Notes: a model not told the origin generated them from the sequence alone. Shown: positions 11,756 to 21,722, numbered from the stretch's first letter. The stretch is DNA of 64,000 nucleotides from Brenneria izadpanahii (GCF_017569925.1 NZ_CP050854.1:744001-808000), one strand, 5' to 3'. Made by a program: numbers and translations.

Positions 11756-12145
11756 AAATTCTTTGCTCGATTTTTGTCTGTGTCGGGATTGTTTCAGGCC
11801 ATACTTGCGGAATATCAACCACGCATCTTATGCGGCGTTACGATATTCCGGCTTGCCATTCCTGCGTTCACTTCGTCATTCCTGCGAAGGCAGTATCGCG
11901 CGAGGCTTCAGAATCCGGCCCCCGCGTTCTCGATAACGACGGCAGGAATGGAGCCTGCGCAGAGATGTCATTGGCGGTACACGGGAATGACTATGGTGAT
12001 AAATACTGTCATCGCTCTGATGTGTTTTCGGCATCTTTCCGCCAATGAAAACTCATGCTGAAGATGCCAATCTAGAAAGGGCGCTATGGTAATGGATGGC
12101 GGCGCGTTCGTCACCTGATCAAACGCCTTGAACTGATGCAGATTA
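11756..12145. other. 390-base intergenic region with degenerate repeat
   Basis: There is no convincing gene between rapA and polB. Around 11870-11960 lies a degenerate inverted arrangement of CATTCCTGCGAAGGCA and GGCAGGAATGG, resembling the dispersed CATTCC(T/C)GC-type intergenic repeats of enterobacteria. The short frames present show no similarity that I recognise. Confidence 0.4.
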
Positions 12146-14512
12146 TCAAAATAGTCCCATCTGACCGGTAACCAGCGTAGAAAAGTCATCGTGCAAAAAG
12201 GGGAGAATGGCATCGGCCACCGGCTGTAGCTGGCGCTCCACATAGTGTTGGTAATCCAGGGGCGAATGCTGAGTTTCCAGCGGTTCCGGCCCGTTGGTGG
12301 TGATCACGTAGCTAATCCAGCCGCCATTTTGATATTGCAATGGCCGTCCTTGCCGGCGGTTATAATCATCGGCGATTTTGGCGGCTCTGGCGTGGGGCGG
12401 CACGTTGCGCTGATAGTCGTCAAGGCGGCGGCGCAGCCGCTTACGGTAGATTAGCAGTTCATCAAATTCGCCGTTCAAAGTTTTACTGACGTAGTCCCGC
12501 AGCCATTCCTGATAGGGTTTCTGTTGAAAGATCAGCAGATAGAGCTGCTGTTGAAACTGTTGCGCCAGCGGCGTCCAGTCTGTTCGCACGGTTTCCAGCC
12601 CTTTGAACACCATTTTCTCCTCCTGAGACGTCGCAATCATACCGGCGTAGCGCTTTTTGCTCCCTTGTTCCGCTCCGCGGATGGTCGGCATCAGAAAACG
12701 GCGGAAGTGCGTTTCAAACTCCAGTTCCAGAGCGCTGGTCAGCCCGTGGGTTTGGCGTAAATGTTTCCGCCACCATTGATTCACCAGCCCTACCAGCGAG
12801 TTGCCGATACGCGCGGCTTCTTCTTCCGTATGCGCGCGTTTCAGCCACACGAAAGTGGAGTCGGTATCGCCATAGATCACCTGATAACCCTGCGCTTCGA
12901 TCAATTCCCGCGTTTTCAGCATGATTTCGTGACCGCGCAAGGTAATGGAAGACGCCAGCCGGGGATCGAAAAACCGGCAGCCGCTGGATCCCAGTACGCC
13001 GTAAAAGGCGTTCATGATGATTTTCAGCGCTTGCGACAGCGGTTTATTGTTGGTGCGTTTGGCGGCTTCGCGTCCCTGCCAGATATGTTCGACAATCGCC
13101 GGCAGACAGTGATGCTCGCGGGAAAACCAGGCGCCGCGGAACCCTTCGACGGCGTGCCGTTCGTCAGGGTGCGACATGCCGACGGCCAGACCGACCGGAT
13201 CGATCAGAAAGGTACGGATGATCGACGGATACAGGCTTTTGTAATCCAGCACCAGCACCGAATCGTACAAGCCGGGACGCGAGTCCATCACAAAGCCCCC
13301 CGGACTGGCCTCCGGCGCGATTTCTCCCAGATTCGGCGCCACATAGCCGATACGGTGCATGCGCGGCAGATAAAGGTGGGTAAACGCCGCCACCGAGCCG
13401 CCGCTGCGGTCGGCCGCCAGGCCGGTCACGCTCGCGCGTTCCAGTAAAAAAGAGATCAGCGAGGTTTTGGCGAAAATACGCGTCACCAGTTCGCAATCTT
13501 GCAGGTTATAGCGGGCGAGGGCGGGTTTATCTTCGGCGAAGCGGCGGTCGATTTCGTCCATTCGCTGATAGGGCGTATCGATGGCCTTGCCTTCGCCCAA
13601 TAACGATTGCGCGACGAATTCCAGGCTGAATGAGGCGAAGTTCCAGGTCGCTGATTTCAGCGCTTCGATTCCGTCAATGATGAGACGGCCTTCCGCGCCG
13701 GCGAAAAAATGCCCCGCCCTGAAGCCGTGTTCCCGCCACTCCATTTCCGTATTGTTGCGCCCCAGCCGCAAGGGGATTCGGTAGCGTTCGGCATGTTTTT
13801 GTAATACTCGCAGGTCGAACTGCACCAGATTCCAGCCGATGATGGCGTCAGGATCGTGCCGTTGCAGCCAATGGTTCAGCTTTTCCAGTAACTGCGGGCG
13901 GCTGGCGACATACTCCAGTGCGAAATCGTCAGCGTCGTCGGCATGGCCGTTTTCCGGCCCAAGCATATAAACCTGGCGCTGACCGCAGCCTTCCAGACCG
14001 ATGCAGTAAAGTTCGCCGTGGCGATTGGTTTCGATATCCAGCGAAACCAGCTTGAGGTTGGGACGATAATCCGGATTGGGCTTCATGCGCACCTGGGTCA
14101 GCAGGTTTGATGAGGCGGGTTCGCCGCTCAGCCAGACTGAAGCGGTAATAAAGCGCTCCATAAGAAAACGGTCGGGCGGGCGGATATCCGCCTCGTAAAC
14201 CTGAACGCCGCCTTCGCGCAGTATCTTTTCCAGCTTCAGAAGCTGACGGTATTGAGCGCAATACAGCCCCAGCAAGGGCTGGTGATGAAAGTCCTGTAAG
14301 GGCAGCGGCCGTAATTGCCAGTGCTTCTCATGGCGCAGCAGCGCGGCGGCCAGGGCCTGCTGCGGAGCTGGAATAAACGCGACGGCCTGCTGCACGGGCA
14401 GGCGGGCCTGTAGCGGACCATCATCGGTCGCCAGCCAAAATTCCACCTGCGTGCCTGCGGGAGTATCATGCCAGTGGCGGGTAAGGATAAAGCCCTGACG
14501 CGTTTGGGTCAC
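12146..14512 (-). CDS. polB: DNA polymerase II
   Basis: Family B, SOS-inducible DNA polymerase used in replication restart and translesion synthesis. The 788 residues contain the 3'-5' exonuclease motifs SLDIETN (Exo I), [11 protein letters not shown] (Exo II) and YNLQDCELV (Exo III), then polymerase motifs DYKSLYPSI (A), NAFYGVLGS (B) and YGDTDSTF (C). The protein ends GQMGLF, matching the beta-clamp binding peptide QLxLF. In E. coli polB is next to araD, but no ara genes are present here. A LexA-box-like sequence lies about 40 bases upstream. Confidence 0.97.
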   Translation of the reverse strand: MTQTRQGFILTRHWHDTPAGTQVEFWLATDDGPLQARLPVQQAVAFIPAPQQALAAALLRHEKHWQLRPLPLQDFHHQPLLGLYCAQYRQLLKLEKILREGGVQVYEADIRPPDRFLMERFITASVWLSGEPASSNLLTQVRMKPNPDYRPNLKLVSLDIETNRHGELYCIGLEGCGQRQVYMLGPENGHADDADDFALEYVASRPQLLEKLNHWLQRHDPDAIIGWNLVQFDLRVLQKHAERYRIPLRLGRNNTEMEWREHGFRAGHFFAGAEGRLIIDGIEALKSATWNFASFSLEFVAQSLLGEGKAIDTPYQRMDEIDRRFAEDKPALARYNLQDCELVTRIFAKTSLISFLLERASVTGLAADRSGGSVAAFTHLYLPRMHRIGYVAPNLGEIAPEASPGGFVMDSRPGLYDSVLVLDYKSLYPSIIRTFLIDPVGLAVGMSHPDERHAVEGFRGAWFSREHHCLPAIVEHIWQGREAAKRTNNKPLSQALKIIMNAFYGVLGSSGCRFFDPRLASSITLRGHEIMLKTRELIEAQGYQVIYGDTDSTFVWLKRAHTEEEAARIGNSLVGLVNQWWRKHLRQTHGLTSALELEFETHFRRFLMPTIRGAEQGSKKRYAGMIATSQEEKMVFKGLETVRTDWTPLAQQFQQQLYLLIFQQKPYQEWLRDYVSKTLNGEFDELLIYRKRLRRRLDDYQRNVPPHARAAKIADDYNRRQGRPLQYQNGGWISYVITTNGPEPLETQHSPLDYQHYVERQLQPVADAILPFLHDDFSTLVTGQMGLF

Positions 14513-14551
14513 TAAAGCCGCCTTCTTTCATACGCAATAATGAGATAAAGT

Positions 14552-14567
14552 ATGGTTATTTATACAG
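14552..14567 (-). promoter_or_regulatory. Probable LexA box upstream of polB
   Basis: On the minus strand the sequence reads CTGTATAAATAACCAT, i.e. CTG-N10-CAT against the LexA consensus CTG-N10-CAG, with the AT-rich centre typical of SOS operators. It is centred about 47 bases upstream of the polB start. One mismatch in the right arm lowers confidence, but polB is a known LexA target. Confidence 0.6.
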
Positions 14568-14642
14568 TGATTGTCCAGCCGTTTGCGAACATCCCTGTCG
14601 GCTGGCGAAAAAGAGGCTGCCGCGGTTATTAAAGAACATCGC

Positions 14643-16229
14643 CTATCTTATTAAGGCCGGCGTCGGGGCGGCGATCACCCGGTTGCGTCCTTCCTGTTTG
14701 GCTTTATACAGCGCTTCATCCGCCATTTTAAACGCGTGTTCCATAGTGACGTCGTTCGTGCCCGGAGCCCACTGCGCGACGCCGAGAGAAATGGTGATGT
14801 TGCCGACCGACGGAATAGTCGCTTCCTGCGTCGCGCTGCGCAGGCGTTCCGCAATGCATACCGCTATTTTCATATCGGTATCCGGCAATAAAATCAGAAA
14901 TTCCTCCCCGCCGTTACGGCATAAAATATCGCTTTCCCGGGAGCTGGAGCGAATGATCTGAGCCAGGTATTTTATGACGCTATCGCCGATATCATGGCCA
15001 TAGGTGTCGTTAACGCTTTTGAAATGGTCGATATCCAGCGAGATGATGGCGAAGTTTTTCTGGCCGAGCTGCCAGTATCGCAAAATGCCTTCCAATCCCC
15101 GGCGGTTGAGCAGGCCGGTCATCGGGTCGGTTTGCGCTTCAGAGCGTAGTTGGCCGATTTTCTTTTGCAGCAGATCGATGCCGATCAGCAAGGCTTGTTT
15201 AAGCTGCGTGGCTTCAAAATACCAGGCATGAATTTTCCTGATATCGTCGGAAACGGTCAGCGAATCCATTTTATTGGCGCTTTGCGCCAGCAGCCACAGC
15301 GGCTGGGCGATGAATCTAGCCAGCAGCCAAACGCAGAATATCGTTAGAATCGCCAGGGGCAGGGTGTGGCGCAACACGCTCATCATCAGGCTATCCAGGG
15401 GTTTTAATGTTTCCCCGGTTGAGCGCACCACCACCACTTCCCAATGATTCGCGGGAACCACGGCGTATCCGACAAGCACTTGTTCACCCTGGCTATTGGT
15501 TAGCTTCCGGCTACCGTTGCTGTAGGTGTGGCTGTCAATTATCGGACTATGGCTGAGAACCTCTCCGATCCGGGCGGAATCCTTGTGGTACAGGATTTTT
15601 CTATAGTGGTCGGTAACATAGATGTAAGAACCGTCCCGATAATAGTGTTGGTCAAGCAATGTGTTGAGAATACTGGGTTTTTCCAGGTGGATGGAGCCGC
15701 TGATAAATCCTTTGTAGCGCCCGTCCCGGGTAAATATCGGCGCTGAGATCAGTACGATCAGGTTATTGGCCACGGAAACGTAAGGTGAACTGATCAGCGG
15801 GCTTTTTTCCTGTAAAGCCTGCCTCACGCCGGCCGTGGTGACTTTTTTCCCCACCCATTTAGAGATATAGGGGAAACTTGACTTGAGTACGCCATGTTCA
15901 TCCACGATAGACACGGTGTTAAAACTACGGCTCTGCGATCCGATACGCTTGGTTTCCTGGTTCAGAGCGTCGCCGTCATCCATTCGGCTTGCGACCTCGC
16001 CGGCGCTGTAAGCCAATTGTTGCAACGATTCTTTGAAGAAAACATCGGTTGTGGCCGCCATCTTCGCGGCGTAAACGCGATTAGCCTCCAGAGTATTATC
16101 GATCAGAAGCTGACGTTGTACGTGGTAACTGGCATAAAGACTGTTGCATAGCATGATTAACGCGCTTGTAACGGCCAACAGCAATATCAGCCGGCGTAAT
16201 CCGATGTGATGGAATAGTTTTAATGACAT
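14643..16229 (-). CDS. Membrane diguanylate cyclase with periplasmic Cache sensor
   Basis: Predicted to make cyclic di-GMP in response to a periplasmic signal. The 528 residues show a first TM segment (about 12-34), a dCache-type extracytoplasmic domain (about 40-280), a second TM (about 287-308), a short linker helix and a C-terminal GGDEF domain (about 365-520). The active-site motif is GGEEF (440-444), with the product-inhibition I-site RESD (431-434) exactly five residues upstream. Both indicate an active, feedback-regulated cyclase. No EAL domain is present. The gene occupies the place of araBADC next to polB. I cannot assign it to a named enzyme, and the ligand is unknown. Confidence 0.92.
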   Translation of the reverse strand: MSLKLFHHIGLRRLILLLAVTSALIMLCNSLYASYHVQRQLLIDNTLEANRVYAAKMAATTDVFFKESLQQLAYSAGEVASRMDDGDALNQETKRIGSQSRSFNTVSIVDEHGVLKSSFPYISKWVGKKVTTAGVRQALQEKSPLISSPYVSVANNLIVLISAPIFTRDGRYKGFISGSIHLEKPSILNTLLDQHYYRDGSYIYVTDHYRKILYHKDSARIGEVLSHSPIIDSHTYSNGSRKLTNSQGEQVLVGYAVVPANHWEVVVVRSTGETLKPLDSLMMSVLRHTLPLAILTIFCVWLLARFIAQPLWLLAQSANKMDSLTVSDDIRKIHAWYFEATQLKQALLIGIDLLQKKIGQLRSEAQTDPMTGLLNRRGLEGILRYWQLGQKNFAIISLDIDHFKSVNDTYGHDIGDSVIKYLAQIIRSSSRESDILCRNGGEEFLILLPDTDMKIAVCIAERLRSATQEATIPSVGNITISLGVAQWAPGTNDVTMEHAFKMADEALYKAKQEGRNRVIAAPTPALIR

Positions 16230-16825
16230 TATTTCGTTTTAGCAGATCGGGGCAGTGATGAGAAATGGCCGCTATCATAGGTGCAGATGCATAGCCTGTA
16301 AAATAATTATCCCGAAAACTATTATTAATGTAATTATATTATTGAATATTACATGTCATAACGACGGATAACCTTAGGTGTTGAGTTCAGTATCTATGGC
16401 GCGGTTAAAAGCGCGTGTTCGGGGAATCTGAAACCAGCGAAAACTTATTATAGCCACCTCACGGAAGAATTATAAATTTTTCTACAACTTCCTAATTATA
16501 CAGATATCCTGGCCGACGTTTTTTAGCATAAAAATTGGCTAATTACATGTTTAAAGAAATTATCACTATAAAAACAGTCTACAGGGATGTTTGGGTAGAA
16601 TATAAATAATACCCGATGCTTATAACGGGGGCGCAGCGCCAATCCGCGGTGGGTGACTGATTTACTTATAGAATTTTGTCATTCGCGCCAACGCACTTTT
16701 TAAAAGCAACGGCGAAACAAATTGGTGCATTCCATTTCCCATCTTCTCTTCTCTGCTATTTCATTCGCCGGAATAAATCAATTTTTCTTTTATTTATTAA
16801 ATCGTTAAAGATAATTTAATCGTTT
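16230..16825. other. AT-rich intergenic region upstream of the liv promoter
   Basis: There is no gene in this stretch between the divergent cyclase and livK. It is AT-rich. A TGGTGCA at 16723-16729 and a GCAC at 16693-16696 resemble half-sites for NtrC, about 100-130 bases upstream of the sigma-54 promoter, where enhancer sites usually lie. No complete NtrC palindrome is present. Confidence 0.35.
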
Positions 16826-16841
16826 TGGCACATTTATTGCT
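16826..16841 (+). promoter_or_regulatory. Sigma-54 (RpoN) promoter for livKHMGF
   Basis: The sequence TGGCAC-N5-TTGCT matches the -24/-12 consensus, with exactly ten bases between the invariant GG and GC. Transcription would begin near 16852, leaving a leader of about 105 bases before livK. This suggests nitrogen control of branched-chain amino-acid uptake, probably through NtrC. No sigma-70 promoter is as convincing in this gap. Confidence 0.7.
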
Positions 16842-16957
16842 GAATTTTATTCGGCCAACAGAATATATCCCTGTGGCACTTCTTGGACTCTCACAATCAG
16901 GCATACGGCTTTATCCCACTACTGGGATTTGAATCTCTCATTATTAAAGAGGCGATC

Positions 16958-18094
16958 ATGAATAACAAAATTGTCAGGATAACTGTAGCAGCAGCATTTG
17001 TTTCCTCAGTCATCTGCGCCGGCAACGCAATGGCGGCTGAAGTGAAGATCGGGGTGGTTCTGCCTTTGAGTGGTGCGCTTAGCGGTTATGGGCAGCCTTC
17101 TCAAAAGGGGGTTGAGCTGGTGAATAGCATGGAATCGACGCTGAAAAACGGCGATACGGTCAAACTTGTTATTATTGATGATAAGAGCGATAAGGTTGAA
17201 GCGGCTAACGCCATGCAGCGGCTGGTTTCCAGCGATAAAGTCGACGCGGTGATCGGCGAGGTGACTTCAACCAATACCATGGCGATGACCAAAATGGCGG
17301 AAGATACTAAAACGCCGCTGGTCTCTCCAACCGCAACCAACGACCGCGTTACCCGCAACCGTGAATACGTCAGCCGCGTATGCTTTTCCGATAGTTTTCA
17401 GGGCGTGGTGGGAGCCAACCTCGCATCACGTGATTTAGGCGCTAAAACCGCCGCCATCATGTTCGACAGCAGCAACGATTACTCCGTCGGTCTGGCGAAA
17501 TCCTTCCGCACCCAGTTCCTCAAAAACGGCGGCACCATTCCGATCGAAGTTCAGGCTCCCGGCGGCAGCAAGGATTTCAAGGCCCAGCTTTCCACCATCA
17601 AGGCTAAAAACGTCGACATGATCTATATGCCGATTTATTACACCGAAGGCGCACTGATTGCGGTGCAGGCCAAACAGCTGGGTCTGAAGGTGCCGGTCGT
17701 CGGCGGCGACGGTCTGGCGGCCGACCCGGTATTCTTTAAGCTCGGTCAGGATGCGGTTGAAGGTTATATGACCACCGACTACTACTCGCCGAATGCGAAA
17801 GAACAGACGCCAGAAGGCGAGAAATTCATTAAAGCCTGGGAAGCGAAATATAAGGAACCGACGCATACCTGGGGGGCAATGACGGCCGACGCTTACAAAA
17901 TGATCGTCAACGCGATGAATCAGTGCAGCGATCCAAAAGACCGTGTTTGCGTTAATGAGAAAATCCGCGCCACCAACAACTTTGAAGGCATTACCGGCAC
18001 CTTGACGTTGAAAGATGGTGATGCAATCCGAAACGCCGTTATCAATGAAGTCAAAGATGGACAATTGGCCTTTAAAACGGTGGTTAATCCTTAA
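16958..18094 (+). CDS. livK: Branched-chain amino-acid ABC transporter, periplasmic binding protein
   Basis: Periplasmic type I solute-binding protein for leucine, isoleucine and valine. The ATG at 16958 has AAAGAGG 5-6 bases upstream and gives 378 residues, starting with a signal peptide cleaved after AMA|AEVKIGVVLPLSG. An upstream in-frame start at 16883 would destroy the signal peptide. The ligand-binding signatures GYGQPSQKGVELV and SPTATNDRVTRN are typical of the LivJ/LivK/BraC family. It is the first gene of livKHMGF. The symbol follows the family, and true substrate preference (LIV or leucine only) cannot be read from sequence. Confidence 0.92.
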   Translation: MNNKIVRITVAAAFVSSVICAGNAMAAEVKIGVVLPLSGALSGYGQPSQKGVELVNSMESTLKNGDTVKLVIIDDKSDKVEAANAMQRLVSSDKVDAVIGEVTSTNTMAMTKMAEDTKTPLVSPTATNDRVTRNREYVSRVCFSDSFQGVVGANLASRDLGAKTAAIMFDSSNDYSVGLAKSFRTQFLKNGGTIPIEVQAPGGSKDFKAQLSTIKAKNVDMIYMPIYYTEGALIAVQAKQLGLKVPVVGGDGLAADPVFFKLGQDAVEGYMTTDYYSPNAKEQTPEGEKFIKAWEAKYKEPTHTWGAMTADAYKMIVNAMNQCSDPKDRVCVNEKIRATNNFEGITGTLTLKDGDAIRNAVINEVKDGQLAFKTVVNP

Positions 18095-18100
18095 GTTATC

Positions 18101-18298
18101 TCCTTCATTTTTCAAGTCGCAGCGATGCAGGCTCCCTTAACTTACCCGGCTCCGGTGCGGAGCCGCTGTAAGCCGCGTTTGGGCCTGTTTGTTCTCCCGT
18201 CGCCTGCGCGCCGGGAGAGCGCCGCGCCTTGAGAAAACCGCCGGGAGCCTCGGCCCCCGGAGGCGGGCGGGATAGTCCGCATAAATCTATTGGGTAGA
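18101..18298. repeat. Inverted-repeat element with GC-rich hairpins between livK and livH
   Basis: The left end (TTTTTCAAGTCGCAG) and right end (AAATCTATTGGGTAGA) resemble the ends of the elements at 35179-35317 and 53121-53246. The interior carries strong hairpins: a perfect 7-bp stem CGGCTCC/GGAGCCG at 18147-18165, another TCTCCCG/CGGGAGA at 18193-18218, and a GC-rich imperfect one near 18238-18272. No T-run follows, so it probably tunes mRNA stability or partial termination, giving more binding protein than permease. Confidence 0.55.
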
Positions 18299-18322
18299 GC
18301 AAGGTAAATAAGGATTGAATTT

Positions 18323-19222
18323 ATGGATGCTGCCATTTTCCTTCAGCAAGTGGTTAACGGCATGAGCCTGGGCAGTATGTATGCGCTGATTGCCATCGGT
18401 TACACCATGGTGTACGGCGTATTACGACTGATCAACTTTGCTCACGCCGATATTATGATGGTCGGGGCGTTTCTGGCGCTGTTCGGCTCAACCACCTTTG
18501 AGCTGCCTTTCGGCGCGGCTATTTTATTCGCTATTCTCTTCTCGGCTTTGCTGGGCGTCTGTATCGATCAGATTGCCTATCGACCTTTGCGTCAGGCCTC
18601 TAAAATTTCCATGCTGATTACCGCGATTGGCGTGAGTTTCTTTCTGGAGAACCTGTTCAACGTGCTGTTTGGCGGAAGCCCGCGCTTCTTCGCCGCTCCC
18701 GAATTCTTTAATCAAACCGTTTCATTGGGCAGCATCATTATCACCAATGTGGCCTGGCTGGTGCCGTTGGTTACGCTGGTATTGCTGGGATGCATTCTTT
18801 TCATCCTGTACCGGACGCGGCAAGGGATGGCGATTCGCGCGGTCGCTTTCGACGTCAACACCGTTCGCCTGATGGGGGTGGACGCCAACCATATTATTGC
18901 TTTTGTCTTTGCTTTGGGCAGTTCGCTGGCGGCGCTGGGCGGTATTTTCTACGCCACCAGCTATCCGACCATCGATCCGTTAATGGGGATACTTATTGGC
19001 CTGAAGGCGTTTGCCGCCGCCGTGTTAGGCGGTATCGGCAGCGTAACGGGGGCGGTGATCGGCGGCTTTATACTGGGATTTACCGAAGTGGTCGCCGTGG
19101 CGGTATTCCCGGAACTGGGCGGATATAAAGATGCCTTTGCGTTTATGTTTTTGATCCTGGTTCTGTTATTCAGACCGGTAGGCATTATGGGTGATGAAAG
19201 ACTGGAAAGGAGCCGTTTTTGA
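18323..19222 (+). CDS. livH: Branched-chain amino-acid ABC transporter permease LivH
   Basis: Inner-membrane permease subunit of 299 residues with about eight hydrophobic helices. It shows the LivH-type start NGMSLGSMYALIAIGYTMVYG and the conserved GVLRLINFAHAD. The C-terminal half holds the typical GLKAFAAAVLGGIGSVTGAVIGG, which couples to the ATPases. It follows livK after a 228-base hairpin-rich spacer and its TGA overlaps the livM ATG by one base. Confidence 0.95.
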   Translation: MDAAIFLQQVVNGMSLGSMYALIAIGYTMVYGVLRLINFAHADIMMVGAFLALFGSTTFELPFGAAILFAILFSALLGVCIDQIAYRPLRQASKISMLITAIGVSFFLENLFNVLFGGSPRFFAAPEFFNQTVSLGSIIITNVAWLVPLVTLVLLGCILFILYRTRQGMAIRAVAFDVNTVRLMGVDANHIIAFVFALGSSLAALGGIFYATSYPTIDPLMGILIGLKAFAAAVLGGIGSVTGAVIGGFILGFTEVVAVAVFPELGGYKDAFAFMFLILVLLFRPVGIMGDERLERSRF

Positions 19223-20265
19223 TGAGAATGCCAACAAACTCATTTTCGCTGCTAATAGGCTATATCGGGTTATTTGTCATCATGCTTCTGATGCTGTTCG
19301 CGCTACAGAATGTTTTTGACGATTATATTATCCGTATTGTCTGTAATATTTTTATTTTTATGATCCTGGCGGTGAGTTATAACCTGATTAACGGCGTAAC
19401 CGGTCAGCTTTCACTCGAACCCAATGGTTTTGTCGCCGTCGGCGCTTATATTACCGCGCTGCTGTTATTAAGCGCGGATACTAAAATGGATATGTTCGAG
19501 ATGGCGTCTCCCAGCCCGGTGATCCTGGCCGTACATACCACTTTTTTACCGGCGTTGATTATCAGCGGCATTTGCTCCTCGATACTGGCGGTATGTCTGG
19601 CGTTTCCGGTTTTCCGGGTGCGGGGCGATTATCTGGCGATTGTCACATTGGGCTTCGGCTTTATTATTAAAATCCTGGCGATTAATAATCCGCAGTTCAC
19701 CAATGGCGCGATTGGTTTGAATGAAATTCCCCAGGCCAGCCATATGCTGTATTGGTGCGGATTTATCGCCTTAATCGCCGTGCTGCTTATTTTGCAAATC
19801 GTCTATTCGAAATACGGGCGGGCGATGAAAGCCGTTCGCGATGATGAAGATGCGGCGATTGCGATGGGGATTAATACCTTCAAAATTAAAACCTGCGCTT
19901 TTGCCACCAGCGCTTTCTTAGAAGGTATCGGCGGGGGGTTATTGGCGTCGCTGTTGACGATTATTTCTCCCGATCTGTTTGATTTCATGCTGACGTTCCA
20001 ACTGCTGATCATCATCGTTCTAGGCGGGCTTGGCAGCACCACCGGCGCTATTTTAGGGACCGTGGTGGTGGTGGGAAGCGGCGAGTGGCTGCGTTTCCTC
20101 GATCAGCCGTTAAGTTTCTTCGGCGAGGATTTGGGATCGTATCCCGGCTTGCGCATGGTCGTATTCTCATTGGTGTTGCTCATTATTATGTTGTTTGCCC
20201 GTGAAGGGTTATTGGGTAAACAGGAGATTTGGGAAGTTAATAGGAAGCGCCGTTATGGAAAATAA
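19222..20265 (+). CDS. livM: Branched-chain amino-acid ABC transporter permease LivM
   Basis: Second permease subunit, 347 residues from the ATG at 19222, with a TTG one codon earlier as an unlikely alternative. It has about nine hydrophobic segments, the family's AVSYNLINGVTGQLSL near the N-terminus, FPVFRVRGDYLAIVTLGFG in the middle, and the ATPase-contact loop RDDEDAAIAMGINTFKIK. It is translationally coupled to livH and overlaps the start of livG by 11 bases. Confidence 0.95.
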   Translation: MRMPTNSFSLLIGYIGLFVIMLLMLFALQNVFDDYIIRIVCNIFIFMILAVSYNLINGVTGQLSLEPNGFVAVGAYITALLLLSADTKMDMFEMASPSPVILAVHTTFLPALIISGICSSILAVCLAFPVFRVRGDYLAIVTLGFGFIIKILAINNPQFTNGAIGLNEIPQASHMLYWCGFIALIAVLLILQIVYSKYGRAMKAVRDDEDAAIAMGINTFKIKTCAFATSAFLEGIGGGLLASLLTIISPDLFDFMLTFQLLIIIVLGGLGSTTGAILGTVVVVGSGEWLRFLDQPLSFFGEDLGSYPGLRMVVFSLVLLIIMLFAREGLLGKQEIWEVNRKRRYGK

Positions 20266-21034
20266 ACCTATCCTCAGCGTGGATAATATCATCATGCAAT
20301 TCGGCGGATTGCGCGCCATTGATGGTGTTAGCTTTACGCTTAATCAGGCTGAAATATTCGGTTTGATTGGTCCGAATGGCGCGGGAAAAACCACGTTATT
20401 TAATGTTATTACCTCAAACTATAAACCGACTTCGGGAACGGTAATGTTGGGTAATGAAAAAATTACCGGATTAAAACCGAACCTTGTGGTTAATCGCGGT
20501 ATCGCCCGTACCTTCCAGAACATTCGTTTGTTTAATTCGATGACGGTACTGGAGAACGTATTAATCGGTTTCGATCGCTCGATTCATTATTCTTTTATTG
20601 AAGCGGCATTGCATATGGGGCGGTTTTTCTCGGCGGAAAAACGGGCGAAAGCAAAAGCGATGGAGATCCTTGAATATATCGGTATCGCTGAACATGCCGA
20701 GGCGCTGGCGAACAACCTGAGCTATGGGAATCAGCGTAAAGTGGAGATCGCCAGGGCATTGGCGACTTCGCCGACCTTGCTGCTGTTGGATGAGCCCGCG
20801 GCTGGTATGAACCCCAGAGAAACGAATGAATTGGCGCAGCTGATTTTTAGAATGCGTGAGGATTACAAGTTAACGGTTTTACTGATTGAACATGATATGT
20901 CTTTCGTTAATACCCTGTGCGAGCGGGTATTGGTGCTGGATTATGGTAAACCGTTATTCAGCGGCGCTACCTATGAGGCGATTAATAATAAAGAGGTGAT
21001 TGCCGCGTATCTTGGAGATGTCGATTATGCTTAA
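20255..21034 (+). CDS. livG: Branched-chain amino-acid ABC transporter ATPase LivG
   Basis: Cytoplasmic ATPase of 259 residues from the ATG at 20255, preceded by TAGGAAG. Walker A GPNGAGKTT, signature LSYGNQRKVEIARAL and Walker B LLLLDEPAAGMNP are complete, followed by the D-loop and switch histidine in LIEHDMSF. The long insertion after Walker A and the NLxYG(N/D)QR signature variant are characteristic of LivG. An upstream in-frame ATG at 20195 lies well inside livM and is disfavoured. It overlaps livF by 8 bases. Confidence 0.95.
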   Translation: MENKPILSVDNIIMQFGGLRAIDGVSFTLNQAEIFGLIGPNGAGKTTLFNVITSNYKPTSGTVMLGNEKITGLKPNLVVNRGIARTFQNIRLFNSMTVLENVLIGFDRSIHYSFIEAALHMGRFFSAEKRAKAKAMEILEYIGIAEHAEALANNLSYGNQRKVEIARALATSPTLLLLDEPAAGMNPRETNELAQLIFRMREDYKLTVLLIEHDMSFVNTLCERVLVLDYGKPLFSGATYEAINNKEVIAAYLGDVDYA

Positions 21035-21722
21035 GGCCGAGGATCTACAGGTATTTTATGGATTGATTCAGGGATTAAAGGGGATCGACATCGAGGTGAA
21101 TAACAGCGAGATCGTTACGCTGATTGGCAGTAACGGCGCGGGGAAAACCTCAACGCTGAACGGTATTATTAACCTGGTGAAATCGACCGGGCAGGTCAAT
21201 TTCCTGAATGAAGATATTTCCAACAGCCTGACGCATCAGATAGTCAGGAAAGGGCTGGCGCTGGTGCCGGAAGGACGCAAGGTTTTCACCAACCTGACCA
21301 TTGAAGAAAACTTGCGTATGGGGGCGTACAACAACCCGGTTAATTTCAACTATCTGAAAGATAAAATGTACACGCTGTTTCCGCGTTTGAAAGAGCGTCG
21401 TAGCCAACTGGCGGGGACGATGAGCGGCGGCGAGCAACAGATGCTGGCGATCGCCAGGGCGTTGATGAGCGAGCCGGTGTTGCTGATGCTGGATGAACCC
21501 AGCCTGGGGCTGGCGCCGAAGATCGTTGGCGAAATGTTCAATATTATTAAGCAATTGCAGAAGGACAATATTACCATCCTCCTGGTTGAACAGAACGCGA
21601 CCGCCGCCTTGAAGATCGCCGATCGCGCCTACGTGCTGGAGAACGGCAAGATAGTCCTGAAAGGAAACGCGAAGGAGATTCTGGCCAACCCCGAAGTGAA
21701 GAAGATGTATTTGGGGGGATAA
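21027..21722 (+). CDS. livF: Branched-chain amino-acid ABC transporter ATPase LivF
   Basis: Second ATPase of the importer, 231 residues from the ATG at 21027, with CTTGGAG about 9 bases upstream. It contains Walker A GSNGAGKTS, the signature MSGGEQQMLAIARAL, Walker B LLMLDEPSLGLAP and LLVEQNATAALKIADR, all typical of LivF. It pairs with LivG as a heterodimer under LivHM. It ends the operon; a 288-base GC-rich gap without a convincing gene separates it from yabI. Confidence 0.95.
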   Translation: MLKAEDLQVFYGLIQGLKGIDIEVNNSEIVTLIGSNGAGKTSTLNGIINLVKSTGQVNFLNEDISNSLTHQIVRKGLALVPEGRKVFTNLTIEENLRMGAYNNPVNFNYLKDKMYTLFPRLKERRSQLAGTMSGGEQQMLAIARALMSEPVLLMLDEPSLGLAPKIVGEMFNIIKQLQKDNITILLVEQNATAALKIADRAYVLENGKIVLKGNAKEILANPEVKKMYLGG

